NCBI GenBank assembly: GCA_001799995.1
Contig: MGUK01000044.1
Location: forward strand, 24,483 to 88,482
DNA from: Elusimicrobia bacterium GWF2_62_30
Lineage (GTDB): Bacteria > Elusimicrobiota > Elusimicrobia > Elusimicrobiales > UBA9959
Reading direction: 5' to 3'
Length of the DNA: 64,000 nucleotides
The position numbers were made by a program, and so were the translations under genes. Below are positions 33,983 through 43,984 of this stretch, in pieces (position 1 is the stretch's first letter; every line of letters begins with the position of its first letter). The notes beneath the pieces are model-generated. The model worked only from the letters and a program-made list of their open reading frames with translations. It did not search any database and was not told the DNA's origin.

Positions 33983-34872
33983 TTGAGAATTCTTTCCTTT
34001 TCGGATAGTATCGCGCCCCTGAGCCCCCGCGCCAGCGGCATTTTAGGCCGCCAGCCCGCGGCCCGGATAAGGGACAGGTCCACGTTCGATTCCATCACCT
34101 CGTTCTCCCTGTAGGGAAAGGCTCCGAAATCCAGCTTCGTCACAGTGTTCCCGGTCAGTTCCTTGAGCAGGCACATGAAGTCCCTGATCGAGATCGTGCT
34201 GCCGGTGCCGATCTCGAAATTATAGAAGCCGGCCTTCTTCCTTTTGAGCCATTCCACCACCGTTGAGAAAGCGTTAACCACGTCCGAAATATGGATGAAG
34301 TCGCGCTTCTGCTCTCCGGGCGTAAGCCCTATACTGGGGACGCCGCGCAGCAGCGACTGTATCATGAGCGTAACGAACTTGGAATTGTCGTCACCGGGGC
34401 CGTAGAAATGCTCCAGCGCCACATTGCCGCACACCACCCTGTCGGAATACAGGTTAAGCCATTCCCTGAACTGTGACTTGGAAAGTGAATAATGGCTGAC
34501 GCGTTTGTCCAATATCGTATCGGAATTTATGAAGCAATTCAACCCGTGTTCCGCGCCTATCTGCAGCAGGCGCAGGGGCAGCAGCAGGTTGGCCTGCAGC
34601 ACCGAGACGGGGGGCTCCATTTTCCTGCCGTAATTAGTGGCGCAGTGAAGTATCACGTCGATCTTCTCAGCCTTGAAGAACCTTTCCAACGAGATCTCAT
34701 CTATGGAGAAAAGCTTTAACTTCGGCACCAGGTCCTTTATCCGCGAGTAGTTGGAGGCGGAGCGCACGAGCAGGCACACGTCGCGCTTCTCGGCAAGGAA
34801 TTTGCGCAGCAGGTTGCTGCCGAGAAAACCGGTAGCACCTGTCATCAGTATCTTGAAAGGCTTAGCTGCCAT
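33979..34872 (-). CDS. rfbS: CDP-paratose (CDP-abequose) synthase-like reductase, copy 2
   Basis: 297 residues, RfbS/RfbJ type SDR: ILMTGATGFLGSNLLRKF, HCATNYGRKM, active-site HYSLSK, EHFYGPGDDNSKF, GEQKRDFIHISDV and the C-terminal FGAFPYRENEVMESN. It reduces C4 of CDP-4-keto-3,6-dideoxyglucose, most likely to paratose because the tyvelose epimerase follows at once. The start at 34872 overlaps the end of a radical-SAM remnant by 11 bases. It is closest to the copy at 17768. Confidence 0.8.
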   Translation of the reverse strand: MAAKPFKILMTGATGFLGSNLLRKFLAEKRDVCLLVRSASNYSRIKDLVPKLKLFSIDEISLERFFKAEKIDVILHCATNYGRKMEPPVSVLQANLLLPLRLLQIGAEHGLNCFINSDTILDKRVSHYSLSKSQFREWLNLYSDRVVCGNVALEHFYGPGDDNSKFVTLMIQSLLRGVPSIGLTPGEQKRDFIHISDVVNAFSTVVEWLKRKKAGFYNFEIGTGSTISIRDFMCLLKELTGNTVTKLDFGAFPYRENEVMESNVDLSLIRAAGWRPKMPLARGLRGAILSEKERILK

Positions 34873-35038
34873 ATTTAACCCGCGGCACGAATAGTTTCAT
34901 TTCGCGCATATCCCCGTAATAAAGCGGCGCCCGCAGCACCGCGTGGAGATAAGCCAGGCCCAGGCCATTGGAATTATCCTTGGAATGCGCCTGGGCGTTA
35001 ACCTGCAGGGGCGGGTTTATCAAGAGGACTTTTTTCAT
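34862..35038 (-). pseudogene. Remnant of a B12-binding radical SAM gene
   Basis: A 58-codon frame from the ATG at 35038. Its first 35 residues (VLLINPPLQVNAQAHSKDN and on to LAYLHAVL) match the N-terminus of the radical SAM protein at 25445-26842. Homology then breaks off and an unrelated or internally deleted tail (ending RVKYGS) follows. All cluster cysteines are missing. The ATG overlaps the end of a GT10-like remnant by 4 bases, as in the intact pair. Confidence 0.82.
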
Positions 35039-35182
35039 ATTTCTCCATGAAGAACGTTCGAGGTCATTTCCGCGAAACACGCCGTTGAGAATCTGCGGCC
35101 CTTTTCCCCTGAAAGGAAAGCTTTGATAGCTTCCAGGCGGGAAAGATACTCGGCGTCATGCACCCCTTTCATGCGGCGCACA
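35036..35182 (-). pseudogene. Remnant of the 3' end of a GT10 glycosyltransferase gene
   Basis: Reading on the minus strand to the TGA at 35035-35037, the frame gives a DAEYLSRLEAIKAFLSGEKG segment ending in LHGEI. This aligns with DAEYLSRLQAIETFLNSEKG and LLGEI at the C-terminus of the GT10 protein at 26839-27873. About 48 codons remain, with no start codon of their own and no catalytic region. The left break lies within a few bases of the end of the CgeB-like gene at 35197. Confidence 0.8.
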
Positions 35183-35196
35183 AGGCACCAGAACAC

Positions 35197-37148
<1,952 letters not shown>

Positions 37149-37210
37149 TCAGTGTGTATCCTTATTTTACTCCGGCTTCACGCCATGACGGCAGGCGGAC
37201 CGCGTCCTTG

Positions 37211-38389
37211 TCAGGCGTAACGTCTCAGGCAGCTCTTGAGCATATCCAGGTCGGAACCCGTCAGCTCCGGGTAGTTCCCGAAGTAGAAGCCGCACTCGTG
37301 CAGAGTTTCCGCGCCTTTCAGGTCGTACGTCTCGCCCACGTACTTGGCGTAGAAAGGCTGGCGCTGCATATTGCCGGCTATCACGGGCCGGATCTCCACG
37401 CCGTCGCCGGAGAACTGCTCGATATATTTGCTGCGCAGTTCCTTGGTCTTGCAGAGCACCGGGAAAGCGAAGTTGGAGACGAAGGAAAGATGCCCGCGCT
37501 TAAGCGGCAGCAGGTCGGGGTTGTTGTTCACCTCTTCCTCGAGGGCCAGGTAATTCTTCTGGCGCACCTTGCAGTTATCGTCGAGATACCTCAGCTGGGT
37601 AAGGCCCAGGAAGCCGGTTATTTCCGTGGGGCGCAGGTTGAAGCCCAGGTCGTAGAACGTGTATTTGGCCTCGAACTCGTTCTTGACCTTGTACTTCTCG
37701 CGCAGGCGGCGCTGCGCGGCGAAATTCAGGTTGCGGTCCCAGCCGTTGGCGCGCGTGATGCGCAGCATCTCGTCGAGCTCGTCGTCGTCGGTGCAGGCGC
37801 AGCCGCCCTCTATGGTGGACATATGGTGCGCCACGAAGAAGGAGAAAGTTGAGCCGACGCCGAAATTGCCGGTCTTCCCCTCCGGGAGAGCCGTGCCCAG
37901 GGATTCGCAGTTGTCCTCAATAAGCAGCACGCCGTTCTTGTTGCACAGGTCGCGGATGGCGCCCAGGTCCCCGGCGAAGCCAAGGGCGTTGGTGATGAAG
38001 AACGCGTTCAACTTCTTCTTCTTGAGCGTTTCGGCCAGGTTGGCTGACATGCAGTTGAGCGTCTGCGCCTCGCAGTCCACCGGCACGGCCTTCATGCCCA
38101 GCTGCAGGATGGGCATCACGTTAGTAGACCAGGTGAGCGCCGAGAAGCCTATGGAATCCCCGTCCTTGAGCCGCCCCAGGTTCTTGAGCGCCTGCAGCAG
38201 GGCCAGGTTGGCGCTGCCGCCGCTGTTGAAAAGGATGCAGTGCTTGCGGCCCTGCACCTTGGCGAAGGCCTTTTCGAATTCCAGGCATTTCTCGCCCATG
38301 CTCAGGATCTTGGCCTTCATAATGAAGTCCACCAGCTCTTTCTTGGTCTCGTACTCGTTGAGGAACGTGTTCTTCATCAGTGGTATCAT
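37211..38389 (-). CDS. colD: GDP-4-keto-6-deoxymannose 3-dehydratase (ColD-like)
   Basis: A 392-residue DegT/DnrJ-fold PLP enzyme in which the usual PLP-binding lysine is replaced by histidine: SFFVAHHMSTIEGGC with H188/H189. This is the hallmark of ColD, which removes the C3 hydroxyl of GDP-4-keto-6-deoxymannose on the way to GDP-L-colitose. Other ColD-like parts are SMGEKCLEFEKAFAK, SALTWSTNVMPILQLG, LIEDNCESLGTALPEGKTGN and RPVIAGNMQRQP. No iron-sulphur cysteine pattern like that of RfbH is present. A plain aminotransferase role is ruled out by the missing lysine. The substrate would come from gmd at 44-46 kb. Confidence 0.85.
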   Translation of the reverse strand: MIPLMKNTFLNEYETKKELVDFIMKAKILSMGEKCLEFEKAFAKVQGRKHCILFNSGGSANLALLQALKNLGRLKDGDSIGFSALTWSTNVMPILQLGMKAVPVDCEAQTLNCMSANLAETLKKKKLNAFFITNALGFAGDLGAIRDLCNKNGVLLIEDNCESLGTALPEGKTGNFGVGSTFSFFVAHHMSTIEGGCACTDDDELDEMLRITRANGWDRNLNFAAQRRLREKYKVKNEFEAKYTFYDLGFNLRPTEITGFLGLTQLRYLDDNCKVRQKNYLALEEEVNNNPDLLPLKRGHLSFVSNFAFPVLCKTKELRSKYIEQFSGDGVEIRPVIAGNMQRQPFYAKYVGETYDLKGAETLHECGFYFGNYPELTGSDLDMLKSCLRRYA

Positions 38390-38435
38390 TTTTTGTCTCC
38401 TTAACCGGCAAAGCAGATTCCGGACCGTGATCAGC

Positions 38436-39689
38436 TCAAGTCTTCTCCTGACCGGTCAGGCCGCGCTCCGCTTTTCCGAAGAAAGCCAGGCAGAAGTAAA
38501 GCAGGAACAGCAGCAGCAGCCATGGGGTCTTCAACAAAGTCAGTATATCGCGGGGGATCAGGCTCAGGGAAAGAAGCCCTCCGGCCAGTACGGCCGCCAA
38601 CCGCGACCAGGCTGGCAAGGCGAACAGTTGTGTATCCTCCCTGGAAGTCAGCAGCAGGAACGGCATTGCCTGCAGCACCAGCTTATAGTCATAACTCACC
38701 GAGGGGATCAGCGTCATCAGGCAGAAGCTCATCCCCACCAGTCCTATCTCCGCCCCGTTGAGCCGCCGCGGCGCGGCGGCCGGAGAAATAGGCTTCAGTG
38801 AGGACAGCCAGTATTTAAGCCAGGCAGCGGCGAACAACCCGAGCGAGCAAAAATAAAAACCATCCCGGAACAGCGCCTGGCTGCCAGAGAAAATGGTACC
38901 TTTCGCCGCGAGGCTGGCGACATAGGAATAGATGGAATGATTGCCCTCCCAGGTGGAGGGGGCGGTGGCCATGGTTTTCAGGATCGCTACGAACTGCAGG
39001 ACTGGCGTCCAGCCTAGCATGAGCAGCGCCGCCGCGTTAAGAAGGATAAACCACAACAGGGACCGAAAACCGAAGCGGAGAAACAAGACGGCAATAAGGA
39101 TGGCGGGATAGAGCTTGAACTGCGTGGCGGCCGCAAGCGCTATCACGCTGAGGAAGAAACGCCCCCTGGTCATCGCGAACAGGGAAATAACGGCAAAAGC
39201 GCCGGCGAGGAGGTCGCTGTTGCCGCGCTCAAGCGCGAAGTTGAACGGGTAGGAAAAGTAGAGCACCGAAGAGATGGCAAGCGCCTGGAAGAACCCTGCC
39301 GCACCCCCTGCCCTCCCCCCCTCGCGCAGACAGAGGTATATCATTGAGAACAGGGCCAGGATCAAGACCAGGACATATATGCGGTAGGCCGTATGCGGCG
39401 GGAAGTAAGTAAGCGGAAGCAGAAGGATGGTAATAAGAGGCGGATAGCCGCTGCCGGCGGCGCTATAACTTGAGATGCCTTCGCGCAGGGCGGCGCCGTA
39501 GCCATAGACATAGCCGAAATCGATGCCCATCGGCAGCATGGACGGCAGGTTATAGCCGTCACGGTAAAGGCCGCCGCCGCCCAGCCTGTAAATAAAATAG
39601 CCGGAAATGGTGCCCAGCATCCAGACCATCGCTCCCGCCTGGAACAGGTTGAGATCGCGCAGGGCAAAAAGTTTCTGTCTTTTTTCCAT
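38436..39689 (-). CDS. GT87/DUF2029-like polytopic glycosyltransferase, copy 2
   Basis: A 417-residue membrane protein aligned throughout with the copy at 16391-17698: YFIYRLGGGGLYRDGYNLP, SMLPMGIDFGYVYGYG, YPPLITILLLPLTYFPPH and FALERGNSDLLAGAFA. About ten membrane helices are seen. It is expected to use a polyprenyl-phosphate sugar outside the inner membrane. The ATG at 39689 is chosen since the upstream codons run into the intergenic space after the ColC-like gene. It sits between colD and the ColC-like gene, while its paralogue sits next to the tyvelose module. Confidence 0.75.
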   Translation of the reverse strand: MEKRQKLFALRDLNLFQAGAMVWMLGTISGYFIYRLGGGGLYRDGYNLPSMLPMGIDFGYVYGYGAALREGISSYSAAGSGYPPLITILLLPLTYFPPHTAYRIYVLVLILALFSMIYLCLREGGRAGGAAGFFQALAISSVLYFSYPFNFALERGNSDLLAGAFAVISLFAMTRGRFFLSVIALAAATQFKLYPAILIAVLFLRFGFRSLLWFILLNAAALLMLGWTPVLQFVAILKTMATAPSTWEGNHSIYSYVASLAAKGTIFSGSQALFRDGFYFCSLGLFAAAWLKYWLSSLKPISPAAAPRRLNGAEIGLVGMSFCLMTLIPSVSYDYKLVLQAMPFLLLTSREDTQLFALPAWSRLAAVLAGGLLSLSLIPRDILTLLKTPWLLLLFLLYFCLAFFGKAERGLTGQEKT

Positions 39690-39715
39690 ATTAACGGCCG
39701 GAGGCACGCTCCGCC

Positions 39716-40636
39716 TTAGCTGCAAGTACTGCGAAAGAATTCATACGCCCCGGCTATGCCTTCCTTGAGCGTAATCTTCGGGGCCCAGCCCCAGCTTTTC
39801 AGCCGGGTAACGTCCACCAGTTTGCGGGCCATGCCGGCCGGTTTCGTCAGGTCATGGGTGAAAGCGCCCTTATACCCGACGACTTCCGCCACGGCCTGGT
39901 AATAGTCGTTGACCGAGTGGTCGTCGCCCATTCCGACGTTCATCAGCTCGGGCAGGGAGCCGAACTCGGCCGCGGCCCGGTGGATGCAGTCCGCTACGTC
40001 ACCGGCGTACATGAACTCGCGCCGCGCGGTGCCGTCGCCCCAGATCTCCACGGTCTTATCGCCTTTAAGAGCAGCCACGTGCAGCTTGCGGATAACGGCG
40101 GGGATCATATGCGAATGCTCCGGGGCGAACTTGTCCCAGCGGCCGTAGAGGTTGCAGGGAATGAGCGTCTTATACTGGAACTCCGGGTTCTCGCGCGAAA
40201 TATAGGAGCAAAGACGGGAAACTACGGTCTTCGCCAGAGCATAGCCCTCATTGGTCGGCTCCAGCTCGCCCTGCAGCACCATCTCCTCCCTTAGCGGGTT
40301 GACGGCATTGCGCGGGTACATGCAGGAACTGCCGAGATTCAGCAGTTTCTTAACCCCGCATTGGCGCGCGGCCCAGACCAGGTTGCGGCCCATGTCCAGG
40401 TTCTCCAGCAGGAACGCCACCGGGTTGGCCATGTTGGCCTGGATGCCGCCCACGCGGCCCGCGGCGTGTATCACCAGGTCCGGCCTGAATTTTTCGACCG
40501 CGGCCTTTACCGCCGCGAAATCAAAAAGGTTCAGGTCGGGGATGTCCGGCGCGCAGAACTCGTGGCCGGCGGCCGCGGGATGCTCCAGGATGTTGTGCCC
40601 GACCATCCCCGAGCCGCCTGTAAGGAATATCCTCAT
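39716..40636 (-). CDS. ColC/Fcl-like GDP-4-keto-sugar epimerase-reductase
   Basis: A 306-residue SDR: IFLTGGSGMVGHNILEH, HAAGRVGGIQANMANPV, GSSCMYPRNAVNPL, EPTNEGYALAKTVVSRL, PCNLYGRWDKFAPEHSHMIP and LTKPAGMARKLVDVTRLKSWGW. It belongs to the Fcl family but differs strongly from the canonical fcl at 36210. Next to a ColD-type dehydratase, a role as GDP-L-colitose synthase (5-epimerase plus 4-reductase) fits best. The ATG at 40636 lies 10 bases after the TPP enzyme stop, so the two are probably coupled. It could instead act on a product of that TPP enzyme. Confidence 0.75.
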   Translation of the reverse strand: MRIFLTGGSGMVGHNILEHPAAAGHEFCAPDIPDLNLFDFAAVKAAVEKFRPDLVIHAAGRVGGIQANMANPVAFLLENLDMGRNLVWAARQCGVKKLLNLGSSCMYPRNAVNPLREEMVLQGELEPTNEGYALAKTVVSRLCSYISRENPEFQYKTLIPCNLYGRWDKFAPEHSHMIPAVIRKLHVAALKGDKTVEIWGDGTARREFMYAGDVADCIHRAAAEFGSLPELMNVGMGDDHSVNDYYQAVAEVVGYKGAFTHDLTKPAGMARKLVDVTRLKSWGWAPKITLKEGIAGAYEFFRSTCS

Positions 40637-40646
40637 TTTCTCTCCG

Positions 40647-42419
40647 TCACTGCCGCTGCTTCGAGAGCGGCTTAACAATCATGGCCCGGCGCAGCCTGGC
40701 GCGGGGCAGCTGCGGCGACATATCCTCTATCGGTTTGTTGACTATCAGTTTGGGCTCTACGGCCGTCTCGAGGCTGAGCTTGACGTCCACCAGGCACGGC
40801 CCGGGGCCGGCAAGGGCCTCACGGAGAACCGCCCCGGCCTCTTCCATTTTCTTTATCGTATAGCCTTTCACCCCGTAGGCCGCGGCCACGGCCTTGATGT
40901 CGGGGCAACTGTACCCTTCGAGGGTGGACTGCCTGCGGCGGTCGAAATAGATGTCCTGGAACTGGCGCACCATGCCCAGGCAGCCGTTGTTCATCATTAT
41001 TATCTTCACCGGCAGCTTCTTGGTGACGAGGGAATCGATATCCTGGATATTCACCTGCATCCCGCCGTCGCCGGAGATGACGATGACGCGCTTGCCCGGG
41101 GAGGAAAGGGAGGCGCCTATGGCCGCAGGCAGCGAAAAGCCCATGGAGCCCATGCCGCCGGAGAAAAGCAGGCGCTGGCCCTTTTTAGAGCGGAAGGACT
41201 GGCCGGTCCACATCTGGTTCTGGCCCACGTCGGCGCAGATGATATCCCCCTCCCGGCAAAGGCCGGACAGGAAGGAGATGAACCTGTTGGGATTGATCTC
41301 GCCTTTCTTTTCTTCCGTCTCCACTTCGGGGAAATCCTTTCTCAACTTTGCGATGGCCTTGTACCAGGCCGAAAGGTCCGGCTTTTTAAAAGACTTAAGC
41401 CGGGAGTTCAATTCCGCGAGGAAAGCCTTAACGTCGCTGTGCAGCGCGATATCGGCCTTCACCTTGCCGTTGAGTTCCTGCAGGTCGATGTCGACGTGGA
41501 CCTTTTTAGCGCCGCGCGCGAAGGTCTCGGGGCGGGTGCCTGTCTGCCGGGTATCCAGGCGGGAGCCGAGGATCAGGAGAAGATCGCAGTTGGCCAGGGT
41601 GATATTGCTGTAGCGGGTGCCGTAGGAACCTATCATGCCGGTAAAAGCGGGGTCCTCATGCGGGATGGCGTCCAGGCCCATCAGGGAACATACCACGGGG
41701 ATGCCGGTCTTTTCTACCAGCCTGGCCAGTTCTGCCGTGGCGCCGGCAGTGCGCACCCCCCCTCCGGCCAGGATAAGCGGCCGCCTGGCGGTCCTGAGCA
41801 GGGCGATAACTTCCGCCACAGCGTCGCCGGCGGCCGGTTCTTTCCGGGTCAGGCGCTTGTGCTCCGGGCTGCCGTAAAAACCGATAAGCTTTTTGGGGTC
41901 TATCTCCGCGCGCTGGATATTCATCGGGATATCCAGCAGCGCCGGCCCCGGGCGCCCGGACTGCGCCAGGAACACCGCTTTTTCAAGCGAGTAGCGGATC
42001 AGCTTCGGGTCCTGCACCAGCTCGGCGTATTTCACTATCGGGCGCGCTATGCTGACGATATCCGTCTCCTGGAAGCCTATCTGCCGCACGGGCTTGTCGA
42101 ACTTGTACTCGTAAGTGTTAACCTGGCCGGTGATGAACAGGCAGGGCACGGAATCGAAATAGCAGCTGCCTATGGGCGTCAGCAGGTTCAGCGCGCCGGG
42201 CCCGCTGGTGGCCATGGCCACGCCCAGCCGGCCGTTCATCCTGGCATAGCCCTCGGCCGCGAAAGCCGCAGCCTGCTCGTGGTGCATGGAAACGCAGGCG
42301 ATGTCCCCGCGGGCGTAGGTGGAATCGAGCAGGTGGGTGATGGCCCCGCCTATCATCTCGAAGACATGATGCACCCTCTCTTTTACCAGGAAGTCTATCA
42401 CGTAATCTGAAAGTTTCAT
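40647..42419 (-). CDS. Acetolactate-synthase-like TPP enzyme of the sugar locus (YerE-like candidate)
   Basis: A 590-residue TPP enzyme of the AHAS/pyruvate oxidase fold. The catalytic glutamate is E48 in HHEQAAAFAAEGYAR. The central domain has the FAD-type ILGSRLDTRQTG. The TPP/Mg motif runs from GDGGMQVN (450-457) to NNG (477-479). A canonical AHAS has tryptophan in GMVRQWQ, and this protein has phenylalanine (F487 in GMVRQFQ). No regulatory subunit gene (ilvN/ilvH) is near. In Yersinia, YerE is a related enzyme that adds an acetyl unit from pyruvate to C4 of CDP-4-keto-3,6-dideoxyhexose. The setting beside ColC- and ColD-like genes makes a similar branched-sugar role plausible. That role is inference. 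Confidence 0.8.
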   Translation of the reverse strand: MKLSDYVIDFLVKERVHHVFEMIGGAITHLLDSTYARGDIACVSMHHEQAAAFAAEGYARMNGRLGVAMATSGPGALNLLTPIGSCYFDSVPCLFITGQVNTYEYKFDKPVRQIGFQETDIVSIARPIVKYAELVQDPKLIRYSLEKAVFLAQSGRPGPALLDIPMNIQRAEIDPKKLIGFYGSPEHKRLTRKEPAAGDAVAEVIALLRTARRPLILAGGGVRTAGATAELARLVEKTGIPVVCSLMGLDAIPHEDPAFTGMIGSYGTRYSNITLANCDLLLILGSRLDTRQTGTRPETFARGAKKVHVDIDLQELNGKVKADIALHSDVKAFLAELNSRLKSFKKPDLSAWYKAIAKLRKDFPEVETEEKKGEINPNRFISFLSGLCREGDIICADVGQNQMWTGQSFRSKKGQRLLFSGGMGSMGFSLPAAIGASLSSPGKRVIVISGDGGMQVNIQDIDSLVTKKLPVKIIMMNNGCLGMVRQFQDIYFDRRRQSTLEGYSCPDIKAVAAAYGVKGYTIKKMEEAGAVLREALAGPGPCLVDVKLSLETAVEPKLIVNKPIEDMSPQLPRARLRRAMIVKPLSKQRQ

Positions 42420-42444
42420 TATTACCTCTGTAGCCGGCCCGGAG

Positions 42445-42585
42445 TCAAAAGAACGTGTACATCATCGGCGATTGCTGCGGGCCGGAAGTTATGGCGATCA
42501 GGCCGCCTATCACCAGCAGCAGTATCCCCAAAGGGATAAGCCAGTATTTTTTATTGGCGCGCAAGAAGTTCCAGAGCTTTGACAT
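42445..42585 (-). CDS. DUF5989-like small membrane protein
   Basis: 46 residues, starting SKLWNFLRANKKYWLIP and followed by one hydrophobic helix (about 16-33) and a short tail ending MMYTFF. This is the size and pattern of DUF5989 proteins, which often sit in polysaccharide or secondary-metabolite clusters next to SxtJ and a carbamoyltransferase. Neither partner is present here. The ATG at 42585 has the manC stop 10 bases upstream, and the TPP gene follows 25 bases after. Its function is unknown. Confidence 0.72.
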   Translation of the reverse strand: MSKLWNFLRANKKYWLIPLGILLLVIGGLIAITSGPQQSPMMYTFF

Positions 42586-42595
42586 ACAAGTATGT

Positions 42596-43984
42596 TTATC
42601 CAGCCTTCTTATCCCGGTAAACCGCCCGCACCACGTCATCCTCGCCCATGTATTCCCCGTTCTGCACTTCCAGCAGTTCCAGCGGCAGCTTGCCCGGGTT
42701 CTCTAGCCGGTGCCTGGTGGACTTGGGCACATAAGTGCTCTCGTTCTCGTGGACGATGCGCTTCTTACCGCCGATAGTGACGCTGGCGGCGCCCTTGATA
42801 ACGACCCAGTGCTCGCTGCGGTGATAATGCAGCTGGTGGCTGACCTTGTGGCCGGGTTTGAGCACCACGCGCTTTATCTTGTAGCGCGGCCCCTCTTCCA
42901 GCACGATAAAGCTGCCCCAGGGGCGGTAGATGGTGGTATGTTCGATTATCTCTTTGCGCTCCCGCTCCCTGAGCAGCTCCACCACTTCTTTGACGCGCTG
43001 GGCCTGGCCGCGCTTTACGATGAACAGGGCGTCCGCGGTATCGATAACGATGAGGTCTTTAAGCCCAACGGCGGAGATAAGCCGCTTCCCGCCCATCAGG
43101 ATGGTGCGCTTGGTATCGAGGACCATGATGTCGCCTATCTTCACGTTGCCGTCGGAGTCGGGCTTGACGACGTCCGGCAGGGAATCCCAGGAGCCGACGT
43201 CGGACCAGGTTATGTCGATAGGCAGCAAAGAAGTCCTGGCCGATTTTTCCATAACGGCGTAGTCTATGGAGATGGACGGCATGTGCTTGAACTCGGCGGT
43301 CATTTTGGCCAGCGGCGCCGCCATGCGCCGCAGGATCTCGGGAGAGTGCGCCTTGAATTCGGCACGCATGGTCCCCAGCGTGAACGAGAACATGCCGGAG
43401 TTCCAGTAATAATTCCCGTCGGCCAAATACTTTTCCGCGGTCTTCTGGTCCGGCTTCTCCACGAACCTGTCCACTTTGAACACCCCGCCCAGCTTCGAGC
43501 CTTTTTTGATATACCCGTAGCCCGTTTCCGGGCGGGACGGTTTTATCCCGAACGTGACGATGCTGCCGGCCTTGGCGGCTTCCTCGGCCTGGCGGGCGTA
43601 GCGGGCGAATTTTTCCACCGGCTCTATGATATGGTCCGAGGGGCAGATGAAGACCACCTCGTCCTTGCGGCAGCCGAGCTTCTCCTCGAAGTACTTGATG
43701 ACGAGGGCGATGGCCGGGGCCGTATTGCGGCCGACGGGCTCGAGGATGATGTTGTTCTCAAGCTCCGGGGACACCGCCTTCAGGTCTTCCTGCACGTGGA
43801 ACAGGTAGTCTTCGTTGGTTATCACGAAGATATCCTTGAGCCGGGTCACCGCGGAAAGGCGCTCCACCGTCTGGCAGAGCAGGGATTTTTCGCCGTTGAG
43901 CTTTATGAATTGTTTGGGCAGGCCGTAGCGCGAGAGCGGCCACAGCCTGGTGCCGGAGCCCCCGGCCAGTATTACAGCTTTCAT
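42596..43984 (-). CDS. manC: Mannose-1-phosphate guanylyltransferase / mannose-6-phosphate isomerase
   Basis: 462 residues, the length of the bifunctional type II enzyme. The N-terminal domain opens [19 protein letters not shown] with LPKQF and forms GDP-mannose from mannose 1-phosphate and GTP. FVEKPDQKTAEKYL is the GDP-mannose site. The C-terminal cupin (YRPWGSF, PGHKVSHQLHYHRSEHW) is the isomerase. It supplies both gmd enzymes encoded just upstream and overlaps gmd copy 1 by 4 bases. Confidence 0.94.
   Translation of the reverse strand: MKAVILAGGSGTRLWPLSRYGLPKQFIKLNGEKSLLCQTVERLSAVTRLKDIFVITNEDYLFHVQEDLKAVSPELENNIILEPVGRNTAPAIALVIKYFEEKLGCRKDEVVFICPSDHIIEPVEKFARYARQAEEAAKAGSIVTFGIKPSRPETGYGYIKKGSKLGGVFKVDRFVEKPDQKTAEKYLADGNYYWNSGMFSFTLGTMRAEFKAHSPEILRRMAAPLAKMTAEFKHMPSISIDYAVMEKSARTSLLPIDITWSDVGSWDSLPDVVKPDSDGNVKIGDIMVLDTKRTILMGGKRLISAVGLKDLIVIDTADALFIVKRGQAQRVKEVVELLRERERKEIIEHTTIYRPWGSFIVLEEGPRYKIKRVVLKPGHKVSHQLHYHRSEHWVVIKGAASVTIGGKKRIVHENESTYVPKSTRHRLENPGKLPLELLEVQNGEYMGEDDVVRAVYRDKKAG

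Noticed and set aside
37211..38389. Annotation as a sugar aminotransferase (DegT family)
   Set aside because: The PLP lysine is replaced by histidine, which fits a ColD dehydratase and rules out normal transamination.
40251..42410. A 719-codon plus-strand frame opposite the TPP enzyme
   Set aside because: The minus strand encodes an unmistakable TPP enzyme with all motifs. The antisense frame shows no known fold and spans a gene boundary.
40647..42419. Annotation as the biosynthetic acetolactate synthase IlvB
   Set aside because: No ilvN/ilvC nearby, the key tryptophan is phenylalanine, and the gene lies within a sugar operon. A search against IlvB is still needed to settle it.
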